Below, one piece after another: positions 26,023 through 34,786 of a DNA stretch of 64,000 nt; the first letter of the stretch is position 1; each line of letters starts with the position of its first letter. Location of the stretch: contig CAJPQT010000007.1 in the NCBI GenBank assembly GCA_905372865.1, positions 1 to 64,000 of the forward strand, read 5' to 3'. The position numbers and the translations under genes are program-made. The notes below the pieces were generated by a model. That model did no database searches, was not told the origin of the DNA, and saw only the letters and a list, made by a program, of their open reading frames with translations. The DNA is from an uncultured Centipeda sp. GTDB taxonomy: Bacteria > Bacillota > Negativicutes > Selenomonadales > Selenomonadaceae.

Positions 26023-26097
26023 ATGAGCGAATTTGGCACGATCTTGTTTCTCGTCGTGGCGACCGGCTACATTCTCGCAATAACCCAAAAGAAATAA
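26023..26097 (+). CDS. Small hydrophobic peptide, second candidate type I toxin
   Basis: 24 residues, starting MSEFGTILFLVVATG and ending QKK: a single membrane helix with a basic tail. The ribosome site GGGGGTGAG (from 26009) lies inside a perfect hairpin, CCCCCGAAAGGGGG, so translation should be occluded unless the leader refolds. The stop codon sits inside the terminator hairpin. Promoter, structured leader and an opposing RNA all fit a type I toxin. No named family is recognised. Confidence 0.55.
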   Translation: MSEFGTILFLVVATGYILAITQKK

Positions 26098-26182
26098 CCG
26101 CCCTGCCCTGAGAAGTGGAGCGGTTATTCTTCATGTTTAACCAAATCTGATTCGGAAAGGGGCCGCCTAGGACGTTCTTTCT
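26083..26182 (-). ncRNA. Candidate antitoxin RNA of the second type I locus
   Basis: A leftward RNA of about 100 nt is defined by the promoter at 26217-26189 and the hairpin 26128-26093 followed on the minus strand by TTTCTTTT. It is fully antisense to the 3' part of the toxin transcript. Its leader also contains CCCCUUUC, which can pair with GAAAGGGG at the toxin ribosome site. Existence is inferred from signals, not from expression data. Confidence 0.55.
26093..26128. terminator. Shared terminator of the second type I locus
   Basis: AATAACCGC (26093-26101) pairs with GCGGTTATT (26120-26128). The minus strand continues TTCTTTT (strong), the plus strand CTTCATG (weak), so toxin mRNA may read on to the T-rich 26178-26190. 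Confidence 0.7.
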
Positions 26183-26188
26183 GTTTTT

Positions 26189-26217
26189 ATTATAGCAGTC
26201 AGTACCACGATTGACAA
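26189..26217 (-). promoter_or_regulatory. Promoter of the second candidate antitoxin RNA
   Basis: TTGTCA (26217-26212), a 17-base spacer and a perfect TATAAT (26194-26189) on the minus strand. Confidence 0.75.
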
Positions 26218-26235
26218 GAAAAATGTAACGAGAAA

Positions 26236-27333
26236 TTACAGTTTCTTCCGCAAGAGCTGCATCGCGAGCTCCGCGTTGCGCGCCGCAAGGCCCCGCATCT
26301 GCGCAAGGAGGTCGGCATTTGCCGCTGTAAACGCACTGCGCGCCGCCCATTTGCGGCGCACCTCCTTCAGAACGCTCGCTGTCGTGATGTCCTGCAGGTC
26401 GTTGACGGGCTTCTCGCCGATGGAGCGCAGGAAGCGGTCTACCTTCGGGTCGTAGGAAATGCCGATCATCGGAACGCCCATGACACCCGCAAAGATGAGC
26501 GCGTGCAGGCGCACCCCGATCATCAGATCCATGTTCGCGACGAGGGAGAGCAGCTCGCTCGTCGTGTACTCGTCCGTGAGGACAATGCTCTCCTCCTGCG
26601 TCCATGCAGCAACAGTCTTTGCCGTCTTCACATCCTCGGGGTACTGCATGGGGAGAAAGACGACGCGCGCGTCCAGTTCACGGACGACGGCATCGCTGAT
26701 CTCGGCGAGGATCTCCTTGTAGTGCTGCCAACCCTGCCAGTCACGCACGGAGATCCCGATGACGGGTTTCGCTCCGTCTGCCCCATAGCGGCTGAGAATG
26801 GCACGTCCCGCCTCACGGCCGACCGGATGGATGCCGAGCACGGGATCCGCCGTGCACTCCATCGGCGGTCGTTTGATCCCGAGGCGGCGCAGCTCCGCCA
26901 TGGATCCTTCGTCCCGCACGGTAATCAGGGAGACGCGGTTGCCGAGCCAGCGCATCGAGCGGCAGGCAAAACGTCCCGTGACAGGGCCGATGCCCTGCGC
27001 GTAGAGCATGACCTTTTTCCCGAGTAGGAGGGCAAGCAGGATGATGCCCATGTAGTAGTAAAGACTGCGGCGGCTCGTGACGTTCTGCAGGAGGCTACCG
27101 CCGCCGCTGATGAGGAGGTCGGCACGACGCATCGCACCGAGGATTCCGCCCACATCAAGGGAGCCTACCGCGTGCACGCCGTGTCGGCGCTCGGTATCCG
27201 CAGGATCAGCGCTGATGACGGTGATATGAAGTTCCGGGTCCAAATCCGCGAGCACCTCGAGCATCGCCGCGAGCATAGCTTCATCGCCCGCGTTCTTCGC
27301 TCCGTAGTACCCCGATACAACGATCCGCTTCAT
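26236..27333 (-). CDS. csaB: Polysaccharide pyruvyl transferase CsaB
   Basis: 365 residues of the CsaB family, which adds pyruvate ketals to cell-wall polysaccharide so that SLH-domain proteins can bind. It begins VVSGYYGAKNAGDEA, shows ADLLISGGGSLLQN, and ends with a GVRLHALIFAG segment typical of the family's GT-like fold. In Negativicutes, SLH proteins tether the outer membrane, so this enzyme probably serves envelope attachment (established for CsaB elsewhere, inferred here). GGAGGG precedes ATG 27333. The DUF5693 protein lies upstream across an intergenic palindrome. Confidence 0.88.
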   Translation of the reverse strand: MKRIVVSGYYGAKNAGDEAMLAAMLEVLADLDPELHITVISADPADTERRHGVHAVGSLDVGGILGAMRRADLLISGGGSLLQNVTSRRSLYYYMGIILLALLLGKKVMLYAQGIGPVTGRFACRSMRWLGNRVSLITVRDEGSMAELRRLGIKRPPMECTADPVLGIHPVGREAGRAILSRYGADGAKPVIGISVRDWQGWQHYKEILAEISDAVVRELDARVVFLPMQYPEDVKTAKTVAAWTQEESIVLTDEYTTSELLSLVANMDLMIGVRLHALIFAGVMGVPMIGISYDPKVDRFLRSIGEKPVNDLQDITTASVLKEVRRKWAARSAFTAANADLLAQMRGLAARNAELAMQLLRKKL

Positions 27334-27453
27334 CGGGTAGAATGCCCTCCGTTTCCCATTCCTATGACGATTTTCCCACGCCTCTCAAAGCGTTTCCCCG
27401 TACTGACGGGGGAGGCTTTTGTTTCACCGTAATCGTAGCCATGCAGTACTCCG

Positions 27454-27587
27454 TAGCAAACCCTAGTGGAGCGAGCGGAACAGAGGGCACGTTCTGCCCC
27501 CTGCGGATTTTAACCGTTCAAGCGAAGCGTGTTTGGAATCCGCAGGTATTTCGGCAGATAAGTGCCCGACCGCTTGCATAACGAGGG
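27454..27587 (+). repeat. Intergenic palindromic element, copy 1
   Basis: Member of a seven-copy family in this window, running from AGCAAACCCTAGTG to TAACGAGG. Helices: GGGCAC/GTGCCC, TCTGCC/GGCAGA and CTGCGGATT/AATCCGCAG around the conserved loop CGTTCAAGCGAAGCG. It lies between csaB and the DUF5693 gene. A partial second right arm (GATCACTTGCGCAACTAAGC) follows at about 27630-27650. Apart from this element the gap 27334-27666 holds no gene. Confidence 0.85.
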
Positions 27588-27666
27588 TTCTACGAGGAGT
27601 ATGCATGGCGTGTATACACGGATCACTTGCGCAACTAAGCGTTCGCGAAGAGCACGCATTTAAACG

Positions 27667-29718
27667 CTATCCTTCCCTTTTCACGCGTTCCAGCAGGTGA
27701 TTCCACGCCGCCACCAGCGCCACAAGCACAGCGCCGATGGCACCGCCGAGGAAGACCCCGCCGATGCCGCGCACAAGTGACATCTCAATCGGCGTCCGCA
27801 TGTGCGCAAAGGTCTCGACCATCGAGCCCTGTCCGATGGTCGCGGCGAGCACGAGCCCGAAGACGATCCATGTCCGCCACCGCCGCGCCGCACCGTAAAG
27901 GGCGAGCAGAAATGCAGGGTGTCCGATCATGAACTCCTTCGTACGCGGCCGCGCATAGAAGAGCTGCTCAAGCGCCGCGCGCATTTTCAGCTCAATGCCC
28001 GGCACGGGCATCCCCGAAGTGTGTCCGCTGCGCAGCACAAGCACGATGAGCGCACCGATGAGCACGAGCCCGCCAAGAAGCGACCCGACGCGCACGGGGG
28101 TCGCCATGATCTCGCGCAGCTGCCCGAGAACACCCGCCGAGGCATCGAACTGTCCGTCGAAGATGTCGAACCGCTGCATAAAGGCGATGGCGACAAGCAC
28201 CATCGGCAGGACAAAGGTCAGCTTGATCCCACGGAAGATGTCGAACTCAAGGAGATAGCGCGTATCGGTGAGTGCCCCCGAGAGATAGGAGGCACCGACC
28301 AGCGACAGTGTGCTCGTGATGCCGAGGAGCACTACCCCGGCGACGAGGATACGCCATGTGGGGGCATCCTTCTGGAAGCGCCGTCCGCGCAGGAGGTCGA
28401 GCAGCGCGACGATGGCAAGGGACGGGAAGAGATTGGCGCTCGCGAGTGCCGCGACGACGCGCACCTTGCTCCCTGCGCCAATGAGGATTGGCATGACCGA
28501 GATGAGTGCAGCTGCTGCGAAGAAGAGCAGGACCGCCTTCCGCCGCCGATTGAGTACGGGGATGACAAGCGAGAGGTAGAGCACGCCCGCCGCCGCGACA
28601 CCCATGATGACAAGCGCACGCAGAACGCGTGCGGGCTCGTAGGAGGCGAACATCCCCGCCCGCCCGATCTTGAACCCATGCGCCTCAAGCGCCGCGCGTG
28701 TATCCGCAAAGTATTTCATGTTCGTCTCGAGGAGCGTCATGTTCGGCGCGGGTTCCTCGTAGATGCGCAGGAGGTTGATGCGGATGTTCCGCTCCTCGTC
28801 TGTCGTCACCCAGCGCTCGACAGCATCTGCGATCTTGAGCTTTTTCAGCTCGTCCTTCGGGATGGAGTAAAGGCGTGCGACGCTGCCGTAGCCAACTCCC
28901 TCCGCAATCTCATCCATGCCCTGTTGTTTGTAAAACTGCAGCTGGGTCACGCCCTCGATCAGACCGAGGGGAAGGCGGCGTGCACGCATCTCGTCGATCG
29001 TCGTCTGGAGTGCCCTCGGTGCACCGAGCGTCTCCTGTCCCGAGAATACAATGTCTGACACCGCGATGCCGTCCATGCGTGAGAACACGGCGTGCACATC
29101 CTCGGGCGTGCAGCCGTGGTAGTTCGAAGGACGTGCAAGCACGTCGAAGCCCGCGGCATTGACGGCGCGCATCTCATCGGACGGCAGCCCGATGTTGCGC
29201 TTCTCGAACGCCTCGTAGTGATCCTTGACCGCGAGCACCTCATCCGTGCCGATCGTGTACACCGTAACGCGTGCGGGCCCAAAGCGACGGAAGAGATCCT
29301 CCTTGAGCTCGGCATAGGTCACGGGGTCATGCGAGACAACGTAGATCTCCGTGCCGACGATCTTGCCATCCTCAACAAGCGCACGCCAGCGCGAATCGGT
29401 CAGCGTCCCCATGTGATAGGCGGCGAGAATATCCGCCCCCTGGACAGCGTTTGCCTTGCCATTTTTGTTGAATTTCTCAAAGGTCGTCTCGTAGACGGCG
29501 AGCGAGGTAATCCCCGCTGCCTTCGCCTGCGCGAGGACATCCTCTGCGGGCAGTCCCTCGCGCGCGGCAAGCTCAAGGAGCCCCTCATAGTCGATGGCAA
29601 GCTCCACCGTGCGCGATTGTTCCTCAACCGCGTGGCGCTCCATGCCGATGACGAGGCTCGCAATGAATCCAATGAGGATCGCCGCCAAGAGGATCGGATG
29701 ATAGTGAAATTTCTTCAT
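27667..29718 (-). CDS. DUF5693 family polytopic membrane protein
   Basis: 683 residues. An N-terminal membrane anchor (about 8-26) is followed by a soluble domain of about 350 residues outside the membrane, then about eight membrane helices to the C-terminus. Its position upstream of csaB is a recurring pairing in Negativicutes (recalled, not searched), which suggests a role in the pyruvylated cell-wall polymer or its export or polymerisation. No catalytic motif is recognised. Start ATG 29718 is preceded by AAGGAA; an in-frame ATG 51 bases upstream has no such site. Confidence 0.75.
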   Translation of the reverse strand: MKKFHYHPILLAAILIGFIASLVIGMERHAVEEQSRTVELAIDYEGLLELAAREGLPAEDVLAQAKAAGITSLAVYETTFEKFNKNGKANAVQGADILAAYHMGTLTDSRWRALVEDGKIVGTEIYVVSHDPVTYAELKEDLFRRFGPARVTVYTIGTDEVLAVKDHYEAFEKRNIGLPSDEMRAVNAAGFDVLARPSNYHGCTPEDVHAVFSRMDGIAVSDIVFSGQETLGAPRALQTTIDEMRARRLPLGLIEGVTQLQFYKQQGMDEIAEGVGYGSVARLYSIPKDELKKLKIADAVERWVTTDEERNIRINLLRIYEEPAPNMTLLETNMKYFADTRAALEAHGFKIGRAGMFASYEPARVLRALVIMGVAAAGVLYLSLVIPVLNRRRKAVLLFFAAAALISVMPILIGAGSKVRVVAALASANLFPSLAIVALLDLLRGRRFQKDAPTWRILVAGVVLLGITSTLSLVGASYLSGALTDTRYLLEFDIFRGIKLTFVLPMVLVAIAFMQRFDIFDGQFDASAGVLGQLREIMATPVRVGSLLGGLVLIGALIVLVLRSGHTSGMPVPGIELKMRAALEQLFYARPRTKEFMIGHPAFLLALYGAARRWRTWIVFGLVLAATIGQGSMVETFAHMRTPIEMSLVRGIGGVFLGGAIGAVLVALVAAWNHLLERVKREG

Positions 29719-29768
29719 GTATGATTCCTTGTCTGTGTTCTTGCTTTCTACTCTACGAACTCCACGCA

Positions 29769-29903
29769 AACACCTCGTTACGCAAGCGGTCGGGCACTTA
29801 TCTGTCTAAATACCTGCGGACTTCTTAAACGCGCTTCGCTTGAACGAAAGAAATCCGCAGGGGACAGAACGTGCCCTTGTTTCCGCTTGCTCCACTAGGG
29901 TTT
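29769..29903 (-). repeat. Intergenic palindromic element, copy 2
   Basis: Same family, inverted relative to copy 1. Helices GCAAGCGG/CCGCTTGC, GGGCAC/GTGCCC, TCTGTC/GACAGA and CTGCGGA/TCCGCAG. The TCTGTC/GACAGA pair replaces TCTGCC/GGCAGA of other copies, a compensatory change. It lies between the DUF5693 and DUF2993 genes. Confidence 0.85.
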
Positions 29904-29959
29904 TCTTAGGAGTTCCGCAGGGGGTGTTTCCACAGATCCGTAAAACATGGCAGAAAGTC

Positions 29960-30634
29960 TCATTTCCCCGCCGTGAGGATCACCACGTCGTCCTTTTCTT
30001 CGACGCTCTCGAATGCAAGCCCGAAGGGGACGCTGTCAGCGCGTGCGACGAGCACATCGGGAAAGAGGCCGTCAAGACTGAGGGCATTCAGCCCCATACC
30101 GCGTGCAGCGATGTGCCGTGCCTTGTAGTAGAGGTCGCCGCTCATGATGGTGAAGCCGCCCTCGATCGTGACCTCGAAGGTCTGCCCGAACGCACGCGTC
30201 TTTGCCGTCGTCAGAATGCTGCCCGGGTGCACGGTGACGGCGACATCGCTGAACTTGTCCGCCTCGCTCGTGATGAGTTCGCGGATCGCATCCCCATCCA
30301 CCACGCCGCGCAGCTCCACATGCTCCGCCTCGGTGAGAACGAGGCGCTGCTCGGAGAAGAGTGCCTGTCTGTCAAAGTGCAGATTCGTCCCCGTGACGGT
30401 CAGCTCGCGCACAAAGAGCTTGCCGATGCGGCCCTGGCGCAGAACACCGTCGACGGCACCGATTTCACCGAAGATGAGGCGCGGGCTGTCCGTGATGGAG
30501 ATCTGCACATCCTCTGCCCCCGTGCGCGCACGCAGACTGTCCGTCACCATCGTCGTGACAACGTGCGGCAGTGCGAGGATGCCCGCTGTGAACGCAAGGA
30601 CGAGCAGAACGATAACGACAGCTGCTTTTTTCAT
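29960..30634 (-). CDS. DUF2993 (LmeA-like) envelope protein
   Basis: 224 residues with an N-terminal hydrophobic anchor or signal (about 3-22) and an extended beta-rich body. The pattern (LIFGEIGAVDGVLRQGRIGKL..., then FEVTIEGGFTI...) is that of the DUF2993 family, whose LmeA members bind phospholipid in the periplasm. A lipid-binding or envelope function is probable, the exact ligand unknown. AAGGAG lies seven bases before ATG 30634. prfB is immediately upstream with a 10-base gap, so the two are likely cotranscribed. Confidence 0.65.
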   Translation of the reverse strand: MKKAAVVIVLLVLAFTAGILALPHVVTTMVTDSLRARTGAEDVQISITDSPRLIFGEIGAVDGVLRQGRIGKLFVRELTVTGTNLHFDRQALFSEQRLVLTEAEHVELRGVVDGDAIRELITSEADKFSDVAVTVHPGSILTTAKTRAFGQTFEVTIEGGFTIMSGDLYYKARHIAARGMGLNALSLDGLFPDVLVARADSVPFGLAFESVEEKDDVVILTAGK

Positions 30635-30644
30635 GGGGTGCTCC

Positions 30645-31751
30645 TTAGAATTCGTGATTCGCTTTCGCGTTGAGATACGCACGGATAAAGGGATCGATGT
30701 CCCCGTCCATGACCGCCTGCACATTGCCCGTCTCGGCGTTCGTGCGCACGTCCTTCACCATCGTGTACGGCTGGAACACGTAGGAGCGGATCTGGCTGCC
30801 CCACTCGATCTTCTGCTGTACGCCCTCGAGTTTGGCGATCTCCTCCTCCTTTTTCTCCTGCTCCAGCTCAAACAGCTTCGCACGGAGCATCTTGAGGCAC
30901 TGCTCCTTGTTCTGGAGCTGCGACCGCTCGTTCTGGCACTGCACGACAATGCCCGTCGGTTCATGCGTCATGCGCACGGCGGACGAGGTCTTGTTGATGT
31001 GCTGCCCGCCCGCACCACTCGCACGGAAATAGTCGACGCGTACATCGTCCATATTGATGGGAACCTCGACTGCGTCGTCAATCTCGGGCATCACATCGCA
31101 CGCGGAGAACGACGTGTGCCGCCGCGCCTGCGAGTCAAACGGCGAGATGCGGACGAGGCGATGGACCCCCTTCTCAGACTTCAGGAAGCCGTACGCATTG
31201 TGCCCCTTGATAAAGAGCGTCGCAGACTTTACGCCGGCCTCATCGCCCGGCTGCAGGTCGGCAGTCTCGACGGTGAAGCCGTGCCGCTCCGCCCAGCGTC
31301 CGTACATCCGCAGGAGCATCTGCGTCCAGTCCTGCGCCTCCGTGCCGCCCGCGCCCGCGTGGAGCGTGAGGATGGCATCGTTCGCATCATAGTCGCCCGA
31401 GAGTAGCACCTCAAGCTGGAGCGTCTCAAGCCCCTCGGCGATGAAGTTCAGCTCCGCGCGGATATCCACCTCCATCGAGGGATCGCTCTCCTCAATGCCC
31501 ATCTCGTAGAGCGTTTCCGCGTCCTCGTACTTCGCCATGAGCTCCTTATAGGTATCGACGCCCCCTTTGAGTGCCGCCAGTTCCTGGTTCAGCTTCTGCG
31601 CCGCCGCCGCATCATCCCAGAAGGACGGCTCGCTCATCTTGTACTCGAGCTCGGCGATCTTCTCCTCCTTCGCGGGGATCTCCAGAGAGATGCGCATCTG
31701 ATCGAGCTTCTCGCCCAGATCATTCAGTATCGGTTTCAGATCTTCCAGCAT
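30645..31751 (-). CDS. prfB: Peptide chain release factor 2, in one continuous frame
   Basis: 368 residues, releasing polypeptides at UGA and UAA. The UGA-reading tripeptide SPF is at 203-205 and the catalytic GGQ at 248-250. Many prfB genes contain an in-frame UGA near codon 25 that requires +1 frameshifting. Here the same place (QMRISLEIPAKEE) is uninterrupted, so autoregulation by frameshift is absent. secA lies upstream across a palindromic element, the usual secA-prfB order. Confidence 0.95.
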   Translation of the reverse strand: MLEDLKPILNDLGEKLDQMRISLEIPAKEEKIAELEYKMSEPSFWDDAAAAQKLNQELAALKGGVDTYKELMAKYEDAETLYEMGIEESDPSMEVDIRAELNFIAEGLETLQLEVLLSGDYDANDAILTLHAGAGGTEAQDWTQMLLRMYGRWAERHGFTVETADLQPGDEAGVKSATLFIKGHNAYGFLKSEKGVHRLVRISPFDSQARRHTSFSACDVMPEIDDAVEVPINMDDVRVDYFRASGAGGQHINKTSSAVRMTHEPTGIVVQCQNERSQLQNKEQCLKMLRAKLFELEQEKKEEEIAKLEGVQQKIEWGSQIRSYVFQPYTMVKDVRTNAETGNVQAVMDGDIDPFIRAYLNAKANHEF

Positions 31752-31826
31752 TGTTTTTTCCTTAAATTTCCCATCTATTTCCGTATCAGACTGACACGGG
31801 CAAAGGAGAGAGACGGACTGCTCATA

Positions 31827-31960
31827 AGCAAACCCTAGTGGAGCAAGTGAGTAAAGTGCGCGGTACGCCCCGTCGGATTTCTTTCGTTCAAGCGAAGCGC
31901 GTTTAAGAAGTCCGACGGTATTTAAGCGTACAAGCGCACGATCACTTGCGTAACTAAGCG
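31827..31960 (+). repeat. Intergenic palindromic element, copy 3
   Basis: Helices CAAGTGA/TCACTTG, GTGCGC/GCGCAC, GTACGC/GCGTAC and CGTCGGA/TCCGACG. Every arm differs from copy 1 yet stays complementary. It lies between secA and prfB. The gap 31752-31993 holds no gene. Confidence 0.87.
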
Positions 31961-31993
31961 TTTGCGATGAGCAGCTGTCATTTCCCCCTATCT

Positions 31994-34639
31994 CTACTTA
32001 TCCTTCCCGTGGCAGTTCTTATACTTCTTGCCGCTGCCGCAGGGACATGGATCGTTGCGCCCGACCTTCTTGCCGTCCTCATCCTTCCGCACCGACTTTG
32101 CCTCGGCGGGCACGGATTCGTCGCCGTGCGAGGCGCGCGCGGTCGAGAGGTGATCCTCGAGCTTTGACCGCTCGCGTGCGAGCAGCTGCTCGGCACGGCG
32201 CTGTGCTCCCTCGTCCATGACGGGCGCAGGGCGCGGCGTGCCATCCTCCGCCACAGGCGCAGCGGACGGCGCAGACTGCGGCATCACGATGCTCACATGG
32301 TACATGAGAGAGGCGATCTGATCCATGATGGCCGCCTCCATCTCCTCGAACATCGTGAGCGCCTCGATCTTGTACTCGACAAGCGGGTTGCGCTGCCCGT
32401 ACGCGCGCAGATTGATGCCCTCGCGCAGCATATCCATGTGATCGAGGTGATCCATCCACTTCTGATCGACGACACGGAGCATGACGACCTTCTCGAGCTC
32501 GCGCATATTCTCCGCGCCGAACATCTGCTCACGCGCCGCATAGCCCTCCTCGGCGACCTTCTCGAGCTCCTCCTGGATCTCGTCGCGTGCCAGCTGTTCG
32601 AGCGCTTCCTTTTTGAGCCGCCCCTGCGGCGCGTATATCTTCTCCGCATCCTCGATGAGTGCGTCCAGCTGCCACTCCTCTGGGTAGAGCTTCTCGTTCG
32701 CGTACTGCGTCATCTCGTCCTTGATGATGTGCTTCACCATCGCGAGGATGTTCTCGCGCAGGTTCTCCCCCTTGAGGATTTTCCTGCGCTCGCCGTAGAT
32801 GACCTCGCGCTGCTGATTCATGACATCGTCGTATTCAAGGACGTGCTTGCGGATGTCGAAGTTGCGTGCCTCGACCTTCTTCTGCGCGTGCTCAATCGAC
32901 CGCGTGATGATCGCATGCTCGATCGGCTCATCCTCCTCCATGCCGAGGCGGTCCATGATGCCCGCGATGCGGTCGGAGGCAAAGAGGCGCATGAGGTCGT
33001 CCTCCAGCGAGAGGAAGAACTTCGACGCACCGGGGTCGCCCTGACGGCCCGAGCGTCCGCGCAGCTGGTTGTCGATGCGCCGCGACTCGTGCCGCTCCGT
33101 GCCGACGATGTAGAGGCCCCCGAGCTCCTCAACGCCCTCGCCGAGCTTGATGTCCGTGCCGCGGCCCGCCATGTTGGTGGCGATGGTAACCGCCCCCTTC
33201 TGCCCCGCATTGGCGACGATCTCGGCTTCCTTTTCGTGAAATTTCGCGTTCAACACGACATGCGGGATGCCGTTTTTCTTGAGGACGTTCGACATCTCCT
33301 CGGACTGCGTGATCGAGGTTGTACCGATGAGGATCGGCTGGCCCGTCTCGTGGATCTCCTTGACGGCTCTGCCGACAGCGCGGTACTTCGCCGCCTTCGT
33401 CTTGTAGATCACGTCCGGCTCGTCGACACGCTGGATGGGCTTGTTCGTCGGGATGACGATGACGGGGAGGTTGTAGATCTTGAGGAACTCATTCTCCTCG
33501 GTCTTTGCCGTGCCCGTCATGCCCGCGAGCTTCTCGTACATACGGAAGTAGTTCTGGAAGGTGATGCTCGCGAGCGTCTGCGACTCGCGTTGGATCTTTA
33601 CGCCCTCCTTCGCCTCGATCGCCTGATGGAGGCCGTCCGAGTAGCGGCGTCCCTCCATGAGGCGGCCCGTGAACTCATCGACAATGACGATCTCGTCGTT
33701 CCGCACCACATAGTCGCGGTCGCGGTGCATCAGCGCCTTCGCGCGCAGTGCCGCCGTGAAGCAGTGCGAGAGCTCGATGTTCTCGGGCGCGTAGAGGTTC
33801 GTGATGCCGACGATCTTCTCGATCTTTGGCACGGCACTGTCAGCGGGTGCGACGGTCTTCTGCTTCTCGTCGACCGTGTAGTCCTCGCCCTCCTTCAGAT
33901 GGCGCACTGCCTCCGCCATGACGCGATAGTTGTCCGTAGACTTCGTGCCCGGCCCCGAGATGATGAGCGGCGTACGTGCCTCGTCGATGAGGATGGAGTC
34001 CACCTCGTCGACGATGGCATAGTGGAGCGGGCGCTGCACCATCTGGCTCTCAGAGAGCACCATGTTGTCGCGCAGGTAGTCAAAGCCGAACTCGTTGTTC
34101 GTGCCGAACGTCACGTCCGCCGCATACGCCGCCTTGCGCTCGGGGAAGTCCATGTTGTGCGCGATGAGCCCCACGGAGAGCCCGAGGTAGCGGTAGAGCT
34201 TGCCCATCCACTCGCTGTCGCGGCGCGCGAGGTAGTCGTTGACCGTGACCATGTGGACACCCTTGCCCTCCAGTGCGTTGAGGTAGACTGCCGTGGTCGC
34301 AACGAGGGTCTTGCCCTCGCCCGTGCGCATCTCCGCAATCCGCCCCTCGTGGAGACACATGCCGCCGATGAGCTGCACGTCGAAGTGACGCATCCCGAGC
34401 ACGCGGCGCGAGGTCTCGCGTACAACGGCAAACGCCTCGGGGAGGATCTCCTCCATCGTCACGCCCTCTGCGAGCTGCTCGCGGAATCTCCGCGTGTAGC
34501 CCGTGAGCTTATCGTCCGTGAGATTCATCATCGTGGGCTCGAGCGCATTGATCTGCGCAACGATCTCGCGGTAGCGCGCGATCTCCTTGTCGTTGTTGTC
34601 GCCGAGGAAGCGTTTGAGAATCGAAGATATTCCGAACAA
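31994..34639 (-). CDS. secA: Preprotein translocase ATPase SecA
   Basis: 881-residue motor that drives proteins through SecYEG. Walker A is MRTGEGKT, around residues 104-111. The helicase-like motor continues to the C-terminal zinc tail CPCGSGKKYKNCH, which binds SecB or ribosomes in other species. The length is normal. The only workable start is TTG 34639: the reading frame has a stop three codons upstream, and the resulting N-terminus MFGISSILKRFLGDNN fits SecA. AGGAG lies 11 bases before it. Confidence 0.95.
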   Translation of the reverse strand: MFGISSILKRFLGDNNDKEIARYREIVAQINALEPTMMNLTDDKLTGYTRRFREQLAEGVTMEEILPEAFAVVRETSRRVLGMRHFDVQLIGGMCLHEGRIAEMRTGEGKTLVATTAVYLNALEGKGVHMVTVNDYLARRDSEWMGKLYRYLGLSVGLIAHNMDFPERKAAYAADVTFGTNNEFGFDYLRDNMVLSESQMVQRPLHYAIVDEVDSILIDEARTPLIISGPGTKSTDNYRVMAEAVRHLKEGEDYTVDEKQKTVAPADSAVPKIEKIVGITNLYAPENIELSHCFTAALRAKALMHRDRDYVVRNDEIVIVDEFTGRLMEGRRYSDGLHQAIEAKEGVKIQRESQTLASITFQNYFRMYEKLAGMTGTAKTEENEFLKIYNLPVIVIPTNKPIQRVDEPDVIYKTKAAKYRAVGRAVKEIHETGQPILIGTTSITQSEEMSNVLKKNGIPHVVLNAKFHEKEAEIVANAGQKGAVTIATNMAGRGTDIKLGEGVEELGGLYIVGTERHESRRIDNQLRGRSGRQGDPGASKFFLSLEDDLMRLFASDRIAGIMDRLGMEEDEPIEHAIITRSIEHAQKKVEARNFDIRKHVLEYDDVMNQQREVIYGERRKILKGENLRENILAMVKHIIKDEMTQYANEKLYPEEWQLDALIEDAEKIYAPQGRLKKEALEQLARDEIQEELEKVAEEGYAAREQMFGAENMRELEKVVMLRVVDQKWMDHLDHMDMLREGINLRAYGQRNPLVEYKIEALTMFEEMEAAIMDQIASLMYHVSIVMPQSAPSAAPVAEDGTPRPAPVMDEGAQRRAEQLLARERSKLEDHLSTARASHGDESVPAEAKSVRKDEDGKKVGRNDPCPCGSGKKYKNCHGKDK

Positions 34640-34723
34640 GTAGTTTCACACTCCTATGTCTGTGCTGTGGATCTATGATAATAGCGTACGCAAAAAAGCC
34701 TGTGCCAAGACAGTATTCGTTTC

Positions 34724-34729
34724 ATTATA
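34724..34729 (-). promoter_or_regulatory. -10 element of the secA promoter
   Basis: The minus strand reads TGTTATAATG, a perfect extended -10. The -35 region falls inside the neighbouring terminator and is weak. The 5' leader would be about 75 bases. Confidence 0.5.
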
Positions 34730-34735
34730 ACACAA

Positions 34736-34776
34736 AGCCCCCGCCTTTGCATAATAAATGTTGCAAGGCGGGGGCT
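34736..34776 (-). terminator. Terminator of the LysR regulator gene
   Basis: AGCCCCCGCCTTTGCA (34736-34751) pairs with TGCAAGGCGGGGGCT (34762-34776), about 15 GC-rich pairs, starting 10 bases beyond the LysR stop codon. It separates the regulator from secA. Confidence 0.75.
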
Positions 34777-34786
34777 GGATGATAAG

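Larger units (their letters stand above)
25971..26177. repeat. Long inverted repeat framing the second type I locus
   Basis: GAACGTCCTAG (25971-25981) is perfectly complementary to CTAGGACGTTC (26167-26177). After a small bulge, 25989-26001 also pairs with 26154-26166 through 13 positions including two G-U pairs. The left arm is the predicted 5' end of the + RNA, and the right arm is the 5' end of the opposing RNA. It could close the toxin mRNA end to end or give both RNAs the same 5' leader. Confidence 0.75.

Noticed and set aside
30645..31751. Programmed +1 frameshift in prfB
   Set aside because: The frame is open from ATG to stop, with no in-frame UGA at the usual place.
32297..34678. Very long open frame on + opposite secA (793 codons)
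   Set aside because: Antisense shadow of secA, rich in Arg, Val, His and Leu with no recognisable fold.
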